Shown here: in pieces, positions 4,312 to 6,571 of the stretch
How the letters are laid out: each line of letters opens with the position of its first letter
Numbering within the stretch: the first letter of the stretch is position 1
DNA from: Hyphomicrobiales bacterium
GTDB taxonomy: Bacteria; Pseudomonadota; Alphaproteobacteria; Rhizobiales; Beijerinckiaceae
NCBI GenBank assembly: GCA_028290125.1
Contig: JAQGKM010000247.1
Span: 1-6,571, forward strand
Direction: 5' to 3'
Length of the DNA: 6,571 nucleotides
The notes under the pieces: model-generated
The model's database searches: none
Seen by the model: only the letters and a program-made list of their open reading frames with translations
What the model was told of the DNA's origin: nothing
Position numbers and translations under genes: made by a program

Positions 4312-5106
4312 ATGCATGCCTGGAAAAGATTGACGCTCGCCGCCCTCGTGGCCGCACTCCCGATGCTCACGACCGCCACCGTCCACGCAGATGCGCTGGA
4401 TGACATTGTCAAGGCTAAGGTTTTGAAGGTCGCGGTGCCGCAGGACTTCCCGCCTTTCGGGTCCGTGGGTCCGGACATGCAGCCGCGTGGCTACGATATC
4501 GACACGGCGGCCCTGATTGCCAAGGAAATGGGCGTCAAGCTTGAGCTTGTGCCTGTTTCGAGTGCAAACCGCCTGCCGTATTTGCAGACCAAGAAGGTCG
4601 ACCTGATCATCTCCTCGCTCGGCAAGAATCCGGACCGCGAGAAGGCCATCGACTTCACGGTCGCGTATGCCCCGTTCTACTCGGGCGTCTTCGGCGGCGC
4701 GTCCGTCAAGGTGTCGGCGATCGGCGACCTGTCGAAGAAGACCGTCGGCGTCACCCGCGGCGCGCTCGAGGATCTCGAGATTTCCAAGATCATCCCGGCC
4801 GACGCCGACCTGCGCCGCTTCGAGGACAACAACACGACCATCTCGGCCTTCCTCAGCGGCCAGGTGCAGCTGATCGCCACCGGCAATGTGGTGGCGGCGG
4901 CGATCCTCGAAAAGAATCCGCCGAACCGTCCCGAGCCGAAATTCGTGATCAAGGATTCGCCCTGCTACATCGGCCTCAACAAGGATGAGCCGGCGCTGCT
5001 CGCCAAGGTGAACGCCATCATCAAGAAGACCCGCGCCGACGGCAGCCTCGACGCCGTCTCCAAGAAGTGGCTCGGCGCGCCGATCCCGGCTGACCTGCCG
5101 GGCTGA
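4312..5106 (+). CDS. Periplasmic substrate-binding protein of a polar amino acid ABC importer (SBP_bac_3 family)
   Basis: A 264-residue exported protein that captures the ligand and delivers it to the membrane permeases encoded next. Residues 1-26 form a Sec signal peptide: K5R6, a hydrophobic core, then ATVHA before Asp27. The mature part is a single family-3 binding domain: LKVAVPQDFPPFG (38-50), RGYDIDTAALIAKEMG (59-74), NRLPYLQTKKVDLIISSLG (86-104), PDREKAIDFT (107-116), the hinge-side VGVTRGALEDL (145-155), and the ending KKWLG (251-255). Arg109 matches the carboxylate-binding arginine of HisJ (Arg77, mature numbering), with Ser101-Ser102 as its partner serines. Where many amino acid binders have an amine-binding Asp (often a T-D-N sequence), this one reads ATGNVVA, with Gly191, so the ligand may not be a standard alpha-amino acid. 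The GGAG at 4300 supports this start. First gene of the operon; substrate not predictable. Confidence 0.92.
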   Translation: MHAWKRLTLAALVAALPMLTTATVHADALDDIVKAKVLKVAVPQDFPPFGSVGPDMQPRGYDIDTAALIAKEMGVKLELVPVSSANRLPYLQTKKVDLIISSLGKNPDREKAIDFTVAYAPFYSGVFGGASVKVSAIGDLSKKTVGVTRGALEDLEISKIIPADADLRRFEDNNTTISAFLSGQVQLIATGNVVAAAILEKNPPNRPEPKFVIKDSPCYIGLNKDEPALLAKVNAIIKKTRADGSLDAVSKKWLGAPIPADLPG

Positions 5107-5113
5107 TCGGCAA

Positions 5114-5782
5114 ATGAATCTGGCGCTGAGCGATCTCACCGACAACGGCGGGCTGTTCCTGAAAGGAGCCGCCTTCACGGTCGTACTCACCGCCGTGGCG
5201 ATCGTCGCCGGGCTCGCGCTCGGCGTGCTCGGCGCGGCGGGGCGGCGCTCGACGCTCGCGCCCGTGCGCTGGATCACCGGCGCCTATGTGGAGCTGATCC
5301 GCAACACGCCGTTCATCGTGCAGCTGTTCTTCATCTTTTTCGGACTGCCGCGGCTTGGCGTGCGGATGGGCAGCGCCGAGGCGGCGTTCCTCGCCATGGC
5401 AATCAATCTCGGCGGCTATTCGACCGAGATCATCCGCGCGGGTCTCGATTCTATCGGCAAGGGATCGTGGGAGGCGGGCTATTCGCTCGGCCTCACCAAA
5501 TGGCAGACGTTTCGGCTCGTCGTGCTGACGCCCGCCTTGCAGAAGGTCTATCCGGCGCTGACGAGCCAGTTCGTCATCATCCTGCTCGGCTCTTCCGTCG
5601 TGTCGCAGATCGCCGTGGAGGAGCTCACCTATGTGGGCAGCTACATCCAGTCGCGAAATTTTCGCGCCTTCGAGACGACGCTCGTCGTCGCGGCGATCTA
5701 TCTCGTGCTCGTTCTGCTCTTCAAGCAGGTCTTCGCTTTCGTCGAGCGACGCGTCTTCGCCTACACGCAGGTGTCCCGATGA
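5114..5782 (+). CDS. Amino acid ABC transporter permease 1 (HisM/GlnP type)
   Basis: A 222-residue inner-membrane subunit with the His/Glu/Gln/Arg-type permease fold. Hydrophobic helices lie near residues 19-40, 54-78, 88-105, 151-166 and 189-210. The family block ELIRNTPFIVQLFFIFFGLP spans 60-79. The cytoplasmic EAA loop that docks on the ATPase runs from Trp119 to Leu142 (E120, A121, G126), with LTPAL in place of the usual LPQAL. It starts 7 nt after the binding-protein stop, with no strong SD, so it is probably translated by coupling. Its TGA overlaps the next start. Together with the following permease it should form a heterodimeric channel. Confidence 0.93.
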   Translation: MNLALSDLTDNGGLFLKGAAFTVVLTAVAIVAGLALGVLGAAGRRSTLAPVRWITGAYVELIRNTPFIVQLFFIFFGLPRLGVRMGSAEAAFLAMAINLGGYSTEIIRAGLDSIGKGSWEAGYSLGLTKWQTFRLVVLTPALQKVYPALTSQFVIILLGSSVVSQIAVEELTYVGSYIQSRNFRAFETTLVVAAIYLVLVLLFKQVFAFVERRVFAYTQVSR

Positions 5783-6435
5783 CCGAGTTCACCCTGTGGG
5801 ACATCGTCCGCAACCTGCTGCTCGCCGCGCGCTGGACGGTGCTGCTGTCGGTGATCGCCTTCATCGGCGGCGGACTGGTCGCCATGCCGATCACCATGGC
5901 GCGCATTTCCGACAGCAAGGCCTGGCGTCATGCGGCGCGCGGCTACATCGCGCTGATCCAGGGCACGCCGCTGCTGGTGCAATTGTTTCTCGCCTTCTTC
6001 GGTCTCGCGCTGCTCGGCTACAACGTCTCGCCGCTGGCGGCAGCGGCTCTGGCGCTGACGCTCTACACGAGCGCGTTCCTGGCCGAGATCTGGCGCGGCG
6101 CCGTCGAGGCCGTGCCGCGCGGGCAATGGGAGGGGGCGAAATCGCTGGCGCTCAACCGTTTGCAGCAAATGCGGCTGATCATCGTGCCGCAGGCGCTGCG
6201 CGTCGGCATCGCGCCGACCGCCGGCTTTTCCGTGCAGGTGGTGAAGGGCACGGCGCTGGCCTCCGTGATCGGCTTCGTGGAATTGACGAAGGCCGGGACG
6301 GTGATCTCCAACGCGACCTTCGATGCCTTTCGTGTCTACGGGCTGGTGGCGCTGTTCTACTTCGCGCTGTGCTATCCGCTGTCGCTCGGCGCCAAGGCGC
6401 TGGAGCGCCGCATGGGAGCCGGGCAGGGGCATTAG
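5779..6435 (+). CDS. Amino acid ABC transporter permease 2 (HisQ/GlnP type)
   Basis: A 218-residue inner-membrane permease, homologous to its neighbour. The family block ALIQGTPLLVQLFLAFFGL covers 58-76, with helices near 11-40, 56-80, 84-102, 152-168 and 185-205. The EAA loop is at 117-140 (E118, A120, then IIVPQAL), with Ala124 where most permeases have the conserved Gly. The ATG at 5779 overlaps the previous stop (ATGA), which fixes the start and implies translational coupling. Paired permeases plus a family-3 binding protein define a PAAT-class importer. The partner ATPase gene is not in the window and would have to be downstream of 6571 or elsewhere in the genome. Confidence 0.93.
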   Translation: MTEFTLWDIVRNLLLAARWTVLLSVIAFIGGGLVAMPITMARISDSKAWRHAARGYIALIQGTPLLVQLFLAFFGLALLGYNVSPLAAAALALTLYTSAFLAEIWRGAVEAVPRGQWEGAKSLALNRLQQMRLIIVPQALRVGIAPTAGFSVQVVKGTALASVIGFVELTKAGTVISNATFDAFRVYGLVALFYFALCYPLSLGAKALERRMGAGQGH

Positions 6436-6449
6436 TGGAGGAAGCGCGC

Positions 6450-6571
6450 CCCTCTCCCGCGCGGCGGGAGGGGGTGGCAGGCGAAGCCTGACTGGTGAGG
6501 GCGGCGCCGCTTCGATGGTCTTGAAGGATGAGTGATTTAGAACGCCCTCATCCGTCGCGCGTTGAGCGCCA
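6450..6571. repeat. Second-type palindromic repeat (CTCTCCCGC family), cut by window edge
   Basis: Starting 15 nt after the permease stop, CCCTCTCCCGC (6450-6460) pairs with GCGGGAGGGGG (6464-6474) in an 11-bp stem with one G-T wobble. A small CAGGC-GAA-GCCTG hairpin (6478-6490) follows, then TGGTGAGGGCG (6493-6503), which is inverted as CGCCCTCATCC at 6543-6553. The expected outer right arm lies past the window end. Such elements are frequent between genes in Rhizobiales. The first hairpin may mark the 3' end of the importer message, though no T-run follows it. Confidence 0.75.

Overview
The window reads as a stretch of alphaproteobacterial chromosome, most likely from the order Hyphomicrobiales (Rhizobiales). 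The basis is high-GC coding sequence, the gene order secF - Mth938-like gene - squalene/phytoene-synthase-like gene - trmFO, a DUF1127 small protein, and the palindromic repeat family with CGTCATTGCGAG ends that is common in that order. The genus cannot be read from the sequence. Nothing indicates a phage, plasmid or transposon.

Left part (1-2145), plus strand: the C-terminal two thirds of SecF; a 139-bp gap holding a palindromic repeat; then two genes whose stop and start overlap (ATGA). These are an Mth938-like protein (NDUFAF3 family) and a squalene/phytoene-synthase fold protein in which the catalytic aspartates are gone (NDUFAF6-like). In mitochondria both families assist respiratory complex I assembly, so this coupled pair is probably a bacterial complex I assembly module next to the membrane-protein translocon.

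Middle (2046-4137): a second copy of the repeat fills the gap between the convergent squalene-synthase-like gene and trmFO (minus strand, folate-dependent tRNA U54 methyltransferase). A third copy lies upstream of trmFO. Then comes a minus-strand gene for a 53-aa DUF1127 protein. It is bracketed by two RNA hairpins whose loops both display UCCUCCC, an anti-Shine-Dalgarno sequence; the downstream one is also a textbook intrinsic terminator. This resembles the DUF1127/CcsR ('cuckoo') sRNA arrangement known from Rhodobacter and Rhizobiales, and is the most interesting observation here.

Right part (4138-6571): a divergent regulatory region with an 18-bp perfect inverted repeat, a pair of 11-bp direct repeats two helical turns apart and a good sigma-54 promoter match. 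It leads into a tightly packed operon for a polar amino acid ABC importer: a periplasmic binding protein and two HisM/GlnP-type permeases. No ATPase gene is visible. The window ends inside a second, different type of palindromic repeat.
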